Origin: Mesorhizobium sp. B2-3-4
GTDB lineage: Bacteria; Pseudomonadota; Alphaproteobacteria; Rhizobiales; Rhizobiaceae
Assembly (NCBI RefSeq): GCF_006442315.1
Contig: NZ_VFVY01000031.1
Coordinates: 1 to 63,283 of the forward strand
Direction of reading: 5' to 3'
DNA: 63,283 nt
The notes under the pieces were generated by a model, which made no database searches, was not told where the DNA came from, and saw only the letters and a program-made list of their open reading frames with translations. How positions within the stretch are numbered: position 1 is the first letter of the stretch; the number at the start of each line of letters is the position of its first letter. Made by a program: the position numbers and the translations under genes. This document shows, one piece after another, positions 8,497-19,419 of the stretch.

Positions 8497-9522
8497 TCAC
8501 AAATGGATGTTCAGGCCGACCGTGACCGTGTTGAAGTTGGACGAGCCCTTGATTGTTGCGCCGTTGATTGAATAGTCGGCGCTGCCGAAATCGAAATATC
8601 TGTATTCGCCCTTCAGCGAGACTTTCTCGGTCAGTGCGTATTCGATGCCCGCGCCCGCCGTCCAGCCGAACTTGGTGGCCGAATCGCTGTTGATTGCGCC
8701 GCCAGCCGAGTAGGAGACCCTGGTGCCGCTGACGGCGCCGCCGGCGGTGGCGAAGAACAGCCAGGCATCCCTGGCGAAGCCGGCGCGCAGGCGCGCCGAG
8801 CCCAGCCATTGCATGTCGGCCGTGACGGTTCCCGCACCGACCGCCTCGTTGCCGTCGGCGGCGGAAAGCAGCAGGTCTGCCTCGGCGCCGATCAGGAAGC
8901 CGTTGGCCATCAGGTGGTTGTAACCGGCCTGCAGACCGCCGATGAAGCCCCTGGTGCGCACCGAGACATCGGCATCGCCGCCGCCGGGCGTCGTCGTGGT
9001 GACGATGGTTCCGTTGCCGTCGGAGGGCACGAAATCGCTGGGGAAACCGGGATAGGTGATGGGTGACGGGTTTCCCTGGCGGCCGCCATAATAGTCGCCG
9101 TTTGGACCGAGCGCATAGACGGAATGGTAGATGCATTCGTCATTGGCCACCGGCGCGCCGGTGCCGCGAAAATCATAGGCGCCCTGGTTGGTCGGGATGT
9201 AGAGGCCCGAGCCGTTGTTGACCAGGCCAAGCTGCCCGACGATGCTGTCCGGATACTCCTGATTGTTGGTCGCTGCGGAACCGAACACGCTGCCCGCCGG
9301 CGCATCGTAGAGCGGCACGATGCCGAACGAGCCGGCATCGCAGGCCTCGGTGGTCGTTCCGCCGGCTCCCGGAATGGAGAGGCCAGACTTGCCGGCGCCA
9401 TAGCCCGCCTGCACGCCGACATAGAAGCCGCTCCATGAAGCGCTGCCGCCGGCTCCGGCCATTGCAGGCGCCGACAGTGCCAGCAGCAGAGCCGCCGAAA
9501 GCAGATATTTATTCGTCTTCAC
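8497..9522 (-). CDS. Outer-membrane beta-barrel protein (Omp25/Omp31-like)
   Basis: A signal peptide (LLSAALLLALSAPAMAG) is followed by WSGFYVGVQAGYG, the N-terminal strand of the rhizobial/Brucella Omp25-31 type barrel. It ends with the aromatic-rich C-terminal strand NTVTVGLNIHL. A GTG start at 9522 behind GGGGGC is preferred over the GTG at 9561. The middle (about 40-190) has an unusually long Gly/Asn-rich surface loop. Role: outer-membrane structural or porin-like protein. Confidence 0.85.
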   Translation of the reverse strand: MKTNKYLLSAALLLALSAPAMAGAGGSASWSGFYVGVQAGYGAGKSGLSIPGAGGTTTEACDAGSFGIVPLYDAPAGSVFGSAATNNQEYPDSIVGQLGLVNNGSGLYIPTNQGAYDFRGTGAPVANDECIYHSVYALGPNGDYYGGRQGNPSPITYPGFPSDFVPSDGNGTIVTTTTPGGGDADVSVRTRGFIGGLQAGYNHLMANGFLIGAEADLLLSAADGNEAVGAGTVTADMQWLGSARLRAGFARDAWLFFATAGGAVSGTRVSYSAGGAINSDSATKFGWTAGAGIEYALTEKVSLKGEYRYFDFGSADYSINGATIKGSSNFNTVTVGLNIHL

Positions 9523-9659
9523 CAGCGCCCCCGCAGCCCAGACATCCAGGATTCGTCCCACCAGAGAAGGATGCGGCCTGGGGGTCTTTGCTGCTACCTG
9601 TCGAAACCGATAGGTTCTGATGCGGGCTGATTTGCCGGGCGGAAACTTGGGAGGATTGC

Positions 9660-10052
9660 ATGAAGAAGGAAGTCATCGAAGTGCCCGTCATGTCGGACAA
9701 GGTGCGGGCGCTCGGCTTGCCTTGTTCGACAGCGGTGAGGGCTAATGGCTTCGTATTCATCTCGGCGACGCCGCCGGTGGACATGGTGACCGGCGAGATG
9801 GTTCGTGGTGACATCGAGACCCAGACAGACGCATCCCTGAAGGCGCTGAAACACTGCCTGGAAGCGGCCGGCACCTCGCTGGAAAACGTGGTGATGGTGC
9901 GCATCTACGCCGTCAATTCGGGATTCTACACCGCGATCAACAGGGTCTACGCCCGGTATTTTAGCGTGAATCCGCCGGCGCGGAGTTTCGTGCCGGTGGC
10001 GTCCTGGCCGATGGAGTTTGATATCGAGATTGAGTGCGTGGCGGTGGGGTGA
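9660..10052 (+). CDS. RidA-family (YjgF/YER057c/UK114) protein, copy 1
   Basis: 130 residues, the usual family length. Family members hydrolyse reactive enamine/imine intermediates of PLP enzymes, although many paralogues have other or unknown substrates. Seen here: GFVFISATPPVD, TDASLKALKHCLEAAGTSLENVV, and the C-terminal PARSFVPVASWPMEFDIEIECVAV. In archetypal RidA the substrate-binding arginine is in the segment R(S/T)xVxV. Here the equivalent ARSFVPV retains Arg. Nearly identical C-terminal half to the copy at 11445, implying recent duplication or gene conversion. Confidence 0.88.
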   Translation: MKKEVIEVPVMSDKVRALGLPCSTAVRANGFVFISATPPVDMVTGEMVRGDIETQTDASLKALKHCLEAAGTSLENVVMVRIYAVNSGFYTAINRVYARYFSVNPPARSFVPVASWPMEFDIEIECVAVG

Positions 10053-10162
10053 GAAGGACCGCAAGGGTCCGTTCGCCGCGGCGGAGGCTTTCAATCCGTT
10101 GAAATCGCATGTTAGCTTCCTCTCCTGGAAGACTACTTTCCAAATACCTTCTGGGGACCGAA

Positions 10163-11314
10163 ATGGGTGGTTTTGGCGCTGAACTTCGTCGGCATTTTAC
10201 ACTATTGGCCTTTGGCTTATTGGTGGCGTCAATCGTTCCCCAATTCGCGGCAGCTGCATGCCCGGATATTCCCGTGGCTGTGGCTGGCCCCATGACCGGA
10301 GATTGGGCCGTTTACGGCGAGGAAATGCGCCGTGGCGCTCAACTCGCAACGGACGACATCAACGCCAAAGGCGGGATCAAGGGATGCAAGCTAGCGCTTA
10401 TGGTGCTCGACGATCAGGGCAAACCGGACACCGCTATCGCCATTGCAAAGGCATTTGGCAGGGACAGGGTTCGGTTTGTCGTCGGCCACTACAATTCAGG
10501 GTCTTCAATTCCAGCTTCGCAAATCTACGCCAAGAACAACACTCTGATGGTCAGTCCAGCATCCACAAATCCCGGACTTACCGAATTCAAACTCTGGAAT
10601 GTGATCCGCACAGCGGGCCGTGACGATGTTCAAGGGACGTTTGCCGGTAAGTATATGGTGGATCATTTCGCAAACGGGAATCTGGCCATCGTAAGCGATG
10701 GTACGCCCTATGGCGACGGCCTGGCGAACAAGGCCCGGAACGCGCTGCGGGCAAAGGGGCACCCTGAAAAGCTCGCCACCAAGGTCAAATATGATCAAAC
10801 CGATTTTGGCGACCTGATCGCTAAAATGAAGGCCGCGAAGATCGACGTCGTCTTCTTTGCCGGGCTTGGGGATCAGTTGGGCCGGCTTATTCGTCAGGAT
10901 GACGACGCCGGCATGCATCTGCAATTCATCTCCGGCGACGGTGCCATGGTCAAGGGTCTGACCGCCTTGGGCGGACCGGCAGTCCAGGGGACCCTGATCG
11001 TGTTTTCGCCCGAGGACCGCTCCAATCCGGCCGCCAAGGACGTGGTCACACGTTTTCGCGCCCAGGGGTTCGAGCCCGAGGCCTATACGCTGAAGTCCTA
11101 CGCCGCCGTCCAGGTGATCGCGGCGGGCATGGAGATGGCGGGCGTCCAGGCGCCAAGACTTGTCGCGGCCGCCATACGGTCAGGCAAGCCGATTTCGACC
11201 GTGGTGGGCGATCTGACATTCGACGCCAAAGGCGACAGGCGCGAGCCCGATGTCGCGATGTATGTCTGGACGAAACAGGCAAACGGTGGCCTGTCGCTGG
11301 AGCCGGTGAAGTAG
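10163..11314 (+). CDS. ABC transporter substrate-binding protein, branched-chain amino-acid type
   Basis: A periplasmic binding protein of the LivJ/LivK class. The signal peptide ends QFAAAA, followed by IPVAVAGPMTGDWAVYGEEMRRGAQLA and VVGHYNSGSSIPASQIYAKN, both typical of type I Leu/Ile/Val binding folds. The ATG at 10163 is chosen for its GGGGA site; ATG 10109 would add 18 residues ahead of the signal peptide. No permease or ATPase genes are adjacent, so it is an orphan. It sits between two RidA copies, and its codon use is less GC-biased than neighbours, suggesting insertion. Confidence 0.88.
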   Translation: MGGFGAELRRHFTLLAFGLLVASIVPQFAAAACPDIPVAVAGPMTGDWAVYGEEMRRGAQLATDDINAKGGIKGCKLALMVLDDQGKPDTAIAIAKAFGRDRVRFVVGHYNSGSSIPASQIYAKNNTLMVSPASTNPGLTEFKLWNVIRTAGRDDVQGTFAGKYMVDHFANGNLAIVSDGTPYGDGLANKARNALRAKGHPEKLATKVKYDQTDFGDLIAKMKAAKIDVVFFAGLGDQLGRLIRQDDDAGMHLQFISGDGAMVKGLTALGGPAVQGTLIVFSPEDRSNPAAKDVVTRFRAQGFEPEAYTLKSYAAVQVIAAGMEMAGVQAPRLVAAAIRSGKPISTVVGDLTFDAKGDRREPDVAMYVWTKQANGGLSLEPVK

Positions 11315-11355
11315 GGCAGCCACCCGAAGTGGAACTGCCTTGGACGTCGCTGAAG

Positions 11356-11412
11356 GCCGGCGCACAGCTTCGTGCCGGTGGCGTCGAGATCGAATGTACG
11401 GCGGTGGCGTGA
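11356..11412 (+). pseudogene. Remnant of a third RidA gene (3' end)
   Basis: Bases 11356-11385 read PAHSFVPVAS in frame, matching PARSFVPVAS of the intact copies. A deletion of about 22 bases relative to those copies then shifts the frame, and the end reads EIECTAVA plus stop, matching EIECVAVG. Only the 3' end survives. It lies between the ABC binding protein and RidA copy 2. Confidence 0.75.
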
Positions 11413-11444
11413 GTTTTTTCTCGTCGTAACCCAGGGAGATCGTC

Positions 11445-11837
11445 ATGACCAAGGAAATCATCGAAGTGCCGGTGCTGTCGGCGGCGGTGCGCGCGCTTGG
11501 CGTGCCGTTGTCGCTGGTGACCAAGGCCGCCGGGCTGGTCTTCGTCTCCGGCACGCCGCCGCTCGATCTTTTGACCGGCAGACTGGTCAAGGGCGACATC
11601 GAGGTGCAGACCGAGGCATCGTTGAAGGCGCTGAAACATTGCCTCGAAGCGGCCGGCACCTCGCTGGAAAACGTGGTGATGGTGCGCATCTACGCCGTCA
11701 ATTCGGGGTTTTATAACGCGATCAACCGGGTCTATGCCCGGTATTTCAGCGTGAATCCGCCGGCGCGGAGTTTCGTGCCGGTGGCGTCCTGGCCGATGGA
11801 GTTCGATATCGAAATTGAGTGCGTGGCGGTGGGGTGA
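11445..11837 (+). CDS. RidA-family protein, copy 2
   Basis: 130 residues, same architecture as the gene at 9660. From about residue 60 onward the two are almost identical (KALKHCLEAAGTSLENVVMVRIYAVNSGFY), while the first 55 residues differ more. This pattern suggests gene conversion of the 3' half. GGGAGATC precedes the ATG. Likely cytoplasmic trimer acting on reactive imines, by family; substrate unknown. Confidence 0.88.
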   Translation: MTKEIIEVPVLSAAVRALGVPLSLVTKAAGLVFVSGTPPLDLLTGRLVKGDIEVQTEASLKALKHCLEAAGTSLENVVMVRIYAVNSGFYNAINRVYARYFSVNPPARSFVPVASWPMEFDIEIECVAVG

Positions 11838-11855
11838 GGGGCTTCACCAATACGA

Positions 11856-11922
11856 TTTGAACGATTCGCCAAGAAGATACTGCAGGCGCTCAATATGTAT
11901 AAAAAACAGATGCGGGGATGCC
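11856..11922 (+). pseudogene. Remnant of a DUF4142 gene (3' end)
   Basis: About 65 bases align with the 3' end of the DUF4142 gene at 7797-7860, including an identical 13-base stretch TTCGCCAAGAAGA. The translation FAKKILQALNMYKKQMRG parallels FAKKTLEVLKMHEMHLRD. No upstream part survives. It marks an old duplication or rearrangement boundary directly before the AT-rich cassette. Confidence 0.6.
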
Positions 11923-11966
11923 AATGTCGGGCACAGCGATAGAGGGATATTTCTAGAGCTTGAGGA

Positions 11967-11994
11967 TTGCATATGATGCCAGTCAGTTTATATT
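11967..11994 (+). promoter_or_regulatory. Probable promoter of the DUF5343-HEPN cassette
   Basis: TTGCAT at 11967-11972 and TATATT at 11989-11994 are spaced by 16 bases in an AT-rich context. CAGGAGGAG lies a few bases before the ATG at 12021. Confidence 0.5.
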
Positions 11995-12020
11995 TTTTCG
12001 AATAGGGCAGGAGGAGAAAA

Positions 12021-12719
12021 ATGGCAGAAAAGCAAAATGACTTGAATCCAGTTGAGGCGGCCGTCAAAGACGATAAGAAGGCGGTGCCTAATCGAGAAAT
12101 ACCTGGGAACATGCCGTACACGTCTAGTGTTGGAGTCTTTAAGAGAGCAATTCAGAAAATACCTGTCAGTGAGAGGCCACCTAAGTTTAATAGGGACTTC
12201 CTAAATACTGTATTTGAGATAACTGGAGGAAGCTCAATACCGGTTATACCAATTTTGAAAAGGGTGGGGTTCTTAAATAGTGACGGTACACCTACCAGCT
12301 ATTATTCTGATTTTCAAACTGACGGAGGCAGGGCTTCAGCTGCACTTCACGCGCTAAAAACTGGCTTTGCCGAGATTTTTAAACGGAATCAGTACGCGCA
12401 CAAGGCCGATCGCGACAAGATTATCGACGCAATCGTCAGCATCACCGGGCTGACGCGTACAGACAAAGTTGTTGGATACATTTACGGCACGTTCAATGCA
12501 TTCCAAGAGTATGCTCAAGCGGTCGATGAGAGTAAGGCTGCCGTCGTGAATGCCACCGCTAACTCAGATTCGATGGTTTCTACACCGGACCGCACTAGCG
12601 CCCCTCAGCTAAGTCTCAACGGTATCTCATATCATATTAATTTGGTTTTACCTGCGACTACAAATATTGAGATATATAATACGATATTTAGAAGCATTAG
12701 AGAAAATCTGATAAAATGA
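12021..12719 (+). CDS. DUF5343-domain protein, first gene of an AT-rich two-gene cassette
   Basis: 232 residues, no signal peptide. Residues about 30-170 look like DUF5343: PYTSSVGVFKRAIQKIP, a winged-helix-like part with GGSSIPVIPILKRVGFL, and DKIIDAIVSITGLTRTDKVVGYIYGTFNAF. A short C-terminal module (ISYHINLVLPATTNIEIYNT) follows a variable linker. Start is set by GGAGGAG before ATG 12021. The 3' end overlaps the HEPN gene by ATGA, so translation is probably coupled. Bases 12661-12720 have only 13 G/C of 60, against 46 of 60 at 13681-13740 in carB, pointing to horizontal acquisition. Biochemical role unknown; a DNA-binding or regulatory partner is inferred. Confidence 0.75.
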   Translation: MAEKQNDLNPVEAAVKDDKKAVPNREIPGNMPYTSSVGVFKRAIQKIPVSERPPKFNRDFLNTVFEITGGSSIPVIPILKRVGFLNSDGTPTSYYSDFQTDGGRASAALHALKTGFAEIFKRNQYAHKADRDKIIDAIVSITGLTRTDKVVGYIYGTFNAFQEYAQAVDESKAAVVNATANSDSMVSTPDRTSAPQLSLNGISYHINLVLPATTNIEIYNTIFRSIRENLIK

Positions 12720-13306
12720 TAGATTCTCAAAAATTGGAATTATATATTTTGAAATGCGCTGTAATTCAGGCGGAAGTAGAGAAATTTGATCAGGCTGATG
12801 GCTTGCCTCTGATCATGACTCGTGCCGACGCAGCCGAGGTTTACGGCGAGCATCTCGCGCAATTTTCTGCGGAGAGCCGTTCTCGTGCTTCGAAGATGGC
12901 ATCGTACTATGAGTTGTTCTACCTCGTGGAGAACGAGATTAGAAGAATAATACAAGAGACGTTAGAGGAATCGTATGGGCGATCCTGGTGGGATACCTGT
13001 GTCGATCAGCTTATTAAAGACGAGGTTGATAAGAATCGTAAAAGAGAACTGGAATTGGCTCTCTCTATCCGCTCCGAGCGGGAAATAGACTACACTACCT
13101 TTGGGCAGCTTGGGGACATAATAAGAAAGAATTGGGCGAATTTCGCTGGCATCATGAGTAATCAGCCAGCCTTATCAAGGGTTCTGCATCAGCTTAACGT
13201 GTTACGTGGCACGATTGCGCATTGTGGTTTTTTGGCCGAAGACGAAGTCGATCGTCTTCATCTCACTATCAAAGACTGGTTTCGGGTTATGGCAGGCCCA
13301 CGTTAG
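12716..13306 (+). CDS. Swt1-type HEPN-domain protein, probable RNase effector
   Basis: 196 residues, all-helical. The C-terminal segment LRGTIAHCGF holds the HEPN catalytic pattern R-x4-H (Arg164, His169), preceded by the helix that pairs in HEPN dimers (FYLVENEIRRIIQETLEESYG, ending WWDTCV). Swt1-type HEPN domains are predicted metal-independent RNases in toxin-antitoxin and phage-defence loci. It overlaps the DUF5343 gene by four bases and has no strong ribosome site of its own. Its stop is four bases from the carB stop, tail to tail. Function as a toxin is inference. Confidence 0.72.
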   Translation: MIDSQKLELYILKCAVIQAEVEKFDQADGLPLIMTRADAAEVYGEHLAQFSAESRSRASKMASYYELFYLVENEIRRIIQETLEESYGRSWWDTCVDQLIKDEVDKNRKRELELALSIRSEREIDYTTFGQLGDIIRKNWANFAGIMSNQPALSRVLHQLNVLRGTIAHCGFLAEDEVDRLHLTIKDWFRVMAGPR

Positions 13307-13310
13307 CCTC

Positions 13311-16802
<3,492 letters not shown>

Positions 16803-16834
16803 GTTCGAAATTCCGTTCGGCAGCGGGCTTGCAC

Positions 16835-16865
16835 AAAAAACCGGGACGGGAAGACCCGGCCGGTT
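16835..16865 (-). terminator. Terminator-like hairpin in the carB leader (possible attenuator)
   Basis: On the minus strand an outer stem AACCGG/CCGGTT encloses an inner CGGG-TCTT-CCCG stem and is followed by a run of six T. The T-run ends 33 bases before the carB ATG, leaving no room for a promoter between them. It may terminate transcription from the upstream SH3-type gene or act as an attenuator of carB. No T-box, PyrR-type or leader-peptide element was recognised. Confidence 0.6.
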
Positions 16866-16898
16866 GCGCTCGCGATTCTGGTATCAGGCTAGGAGGGC

Positions 16899-16927
16899 CT
16901 TATAGGGAAGAGTTCTGGCGGATGTAA
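16899..16927 (-). promoter_or_regulatory. Candidate carB promoter
   Basis: On the minus strand TTACAT (16927-16922) and TATAAG (16904-16899) are 17 bases apart. Transcripts would start near 16892 and include the terminator-like hairpin. The -35 part lies inside a block that is duplicated at 17014 onward. Confidence 0.4.
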
Positions 16928-17082
16928 CCCCGAAAATGCGGGAGTAGGGAGTAGGGAGTAGGGAGTAGGGAGTAGGGAGTAGGGAGTAGGGAGTAGGGAG
17001 TTTGGAGTAGGGAGAAGAGTTCTGGCGGATGTAACCCCGAAAATGCGGGAGTAGGGAGTAGGGAGTAGGGAGTAGGGAGTGA
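16907..17082. repeat. GGAGTAG heptamer array with a duplicated flank
   Basis: Eight perfect tandem GGAGTAG units at 16941-16996 are followed by degenerate units to 17017. A segment starting GAAGAGTTCTGGCGGATG at 16907 recurs at 17014, 107 bases later, and is again followed by four perfect units (17048-17075) and a degenerate one. The array fills most of the gap between carB and the SH3-type gene. It has no spacers, so it is not a CRISPR. Copy number probably varies by slippage. Confidence 0.9.
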
Positions 17083-17112
17083 CGCTCCTTGCTAATCCCT
17101 GTTGCCTAACAC

Positions 17113-18339
17113 CTAATCCCCCAGCGCCAGCTGGTCCGTGATCTCGAACCGCTCCGACACGCCGACGCGGATCATGTTGAGGTTGCCTTCCCTTGTGAAG
17201 CGGAAGTCGCTGCGCGAGTTGGAGCCGGCGGGCTGGCCGGCGTAGAAGGAGATGACGCGCGTGCCGCCGTCGGGCCAAGTCACGGTGACGTCGGCCTTGT
17301 CGGAACCGTTGCGCACGACACTGATCTCGCAGCGCGTCATCGGCTGGCCGACATAGCGCGCGCAGGGGATCTCGCCCGTCGCATCCGGCGCATGCGCCAG
17401 GGGTTGCGGCGGCTCCACCCGCGCCACGGTCTGCGGGTCGATGGCGGGTTCTTCGGCTCTTTTGCCTGGGCGCGGCGTCGGGACCGGAATGCCCTTCGCC
17501 TGTTGTGCCGGGGCCTCACCCGCTGCCGGCCCGGCGTCGTCTGCCGGTTCGGCGGCGGCTTCCTGCACCGGCTGCTGGTCGGCTTTCCCGACAGGTGCTT
17601 CAGGGGCGGAGGCCACGGCCACGGCTTCGGCCGGCGCGGGCGTGACTGTGGCGGCGGCTACCGGCGCTGGCGCCGGAGCCTCGATCGGGCTCTTGATTTC
17701 ACTGGTCGTCGGATTGTCCTGCGCGGCCAGAGCCAGGCCATAGGCATCCTGCATAGCGGTGGCGGCCGCCGATTTCACCGGCGGTTCGGCTGACGCGGCC
17801 GGGTGGGAGACCCCGCCGAGCCGTGCTGTCAGATCGGGTGGCGCGGGGGGCGGTTGAACGACCGGGCTGGCGGCCTCGGCCGCTGGTGTCGCGCCGGCCA
17901 CGGGAGCGGCGCCGGCGGCAGGCGTCGCGGCGTCGGATTTCTGGCTGGTATCGGCGGCCATGGCGACGGCGGGCGCCTCTCCAGCCTGATCGACAGGCAC
18001 CGTCGCCGGGTTGACCGGAACGAGATAGCGCGCCGGGGCCCAGCCGTTGGCTTTGGGATTGTCCGATTCAACCTTGCACCAGGGGTGGCCCTCGATCTCG
18101 TTGCAGCCGAGGTTCCTGACGCTGGCGCCGGCGGCCAGGCGCGTCTCGGTCTTGCCGAGCGGCGATGGCTTGGCGCGGACATTGAGGAGATCGTCTGGGG
18201 CGAGCCCGGTGACGATGGAGATGAAGGGCGCCTCCTCGGCATGCGCCGGGACAACAGCCGGCCACGCCGCCATCAGCAGCGGAGCGGCGGCAATCAGCGC
18301 ATGCAAATTCCTGTGGAGCGTAACAGTGCGCCTCTTCAT
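17113..18339 (-). CDS. SH3-domain exported protein with Ala/Pro-rich linker
   Basis: 408 residues. A signal peptide (ending VPAHA, about residue 34) precedes a bacterial SH3 domain (residues about 40-108; LLNVRAKPSPLGKTETRLAAG, WCKVE). A long Ala/Pro/Glu-rich low-complexity stretch (about 115-310) follows, then a C-terminal domain with CARYVGQPMTRCEISVVRNG and TWPDGGTRVISFYAG. Likely periplasmic and envelope-associated. The SH3 part may bind peptidoglycan or protein. The C-terminal domain recurs in rhizobial exported proteins, but I cannot name it. Confidence 0.8.
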   Translation of the reverse strand: MKRRTVTLHRNLHALIAAAPLLMAAWPAVVPAHAEEAPFISIVTGLAPDDLLNVRAKPSPLGKTETRLAAGASVRNLGCNEIEGHPWCKVESDNPKANGWAPARYLVPVNPATVPVDQAGEAPAVAMAADTSQKSDAATPAAGAAPVAGATPAAEAASPVVQPPPAPPDLTARLGGVSHPAASAEPPVKSAAATAMQDAYGLALAAQDNPTTSEIKSPIEAPAPAPVAAATVTPAPAEAVAVASAPEAPVGKADQQPVQEAAAEPADDAGPAAGEAPAQQAKGIPVPTPRPGKRAEEPAIDPQTVARVEPPQPLAHAPDATGEIPCARYVGQPMTRCEISVVRNGSDKADVTVTWPDGGTRVISFYAGQPAGSNSRSDFRFTREGNLNMIRVGVSERFEITDQLALGD

Positions 18340-18488
18340 TGGGCCGTGCGCCGATACTCAAATCACCATGTCGCGGCGCGCTCGCCGCATGTCCGGCCGG
18401 TTTTATAAGGGACGACGCGCCGCCATGTAAGCCTGAAAATTCAAGTGAACCATGGCGACGCGCCATCGTGGCGACCCATGGTGACGGC

Positions 18489-19244
18489 TCACGGCATGAA
18501 GCCGGTGCGCAGCCCGTGCGCCCATTCCGGGCGCCCCGCCTGTTCGGCCTGACGCGCCGCCGCCTCATGGTCGTAGTCCACCGCGATCATCTCGAAGCGG
18601 TCGGGCTGGCCGGCACCGCCCAAGGTGACGATGCCATAGCGGGCGTGCGGCGAGCCCTGCTCGGAGACATGCGCCGGCGGGGTGGAATCGTCATAGGCGG
18701 GACAGCCGATGCTGCCCGGATTGAAGATGACGGGGCCATCGGGGATGCGGACCAACTCCGCGCGGTGGCTGTGGCCGCACAGCGCGATGCGGTATTTCGG
18801 ATCCAGCCCGCCCAGCCGGTGCCGGATCGCGGCCAGTGGCGCGCGCACCAGCCGGCCGTCGACGACCGCGTCGAGCAAGTATTTTTCGTCATGGTCGGGA
18901 CGGGCATGGAAGGCGACGATGCCGGGCGCGATCTCCAGGGTGAGCGGCTGGGCAGACAGCGCCTCGCGCTGCGCCATTGTCAGCCGCTGCTGCGCATAGA
19001 CGTCGGACGCCCACATGGTCTCGTCGGCCGGGTCGACGGCGACGCGGCGGTCATGGTTGCCGCGCACCGTCGGCAGGTTCAGCGCCTGCAGCCGCTCAAA
19101 CGTCTCGCGTGGCCAGAGCGGCCCGGAAACGCTGTCGCCGAGATTGACGCTGAGATCGGCCCCGCCGCGCCGCGCCAGATCCTCGAGCACGGTGTCGAGG
19201 GCGAGGACGTTGCCATGGATGTCGGCGAGGACTGCTATGCGCAT
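18489..19244 (-). CDS. Metallophosphoesterase (calcineurin-like, YfcE/MJ0936 type)
   Basis: 251 residues from ATG 19244. The metal-binding motifs are in order: DIHGN (residue 8), GDSVSGP, GNHDRR and CGHSHR, followed by NPGSIGCP. It should hydrolyse phosphodiester or phosphomonoester bonds with two bound metals. Substrate unknown. The start at 19301 would add 19 residues lacking family similarity. Cytoplasmic. Confidence 0.88.
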   Translation of the reverse strand: MRIAVLADIHGNVLALDTVLEDLARRGGADLSVNLGDSVSGPLWPRETFERLQALNLPTVRGNHDRRVAVDPADETMWASDVYAQQRLTMAQREALSAQPLTLEIAPGIVAFHARPDHDEKYLLDAVVDGRLVRAPLAAIRHRLGGLDPKYRIALCGHSHRAELVRIPDGPVIFNPGSIGCPAYDDSTPPAHVSEQGSPHARYGIVTLGGAGQPDRFEMIAVDYDHEAAARQAEQAGRPEWAHGLRTGFMP

Positions 19245-19419
19245 GGGAGGCTCCGGGTGGTGCGGCCCCGTTGGAGCCTCGCTGCCAACATTGGCTATCA
19301 AGCCTTTGTTATCAAGCCCTTGGGATCGATAGAGACGCCGCGCAGCCGACAGGTGCTATCGCGAAAGCATGCCGCCTGCTACCGTCCTTGCCGTTCCAGA
19401 ACTCATCTGGGGAAAATCG

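Noticed and set aside
16941..17082. CRISPR array
   Set aside because: The 7-base units are contiguous, without unique spacers, and no cas genes are present.
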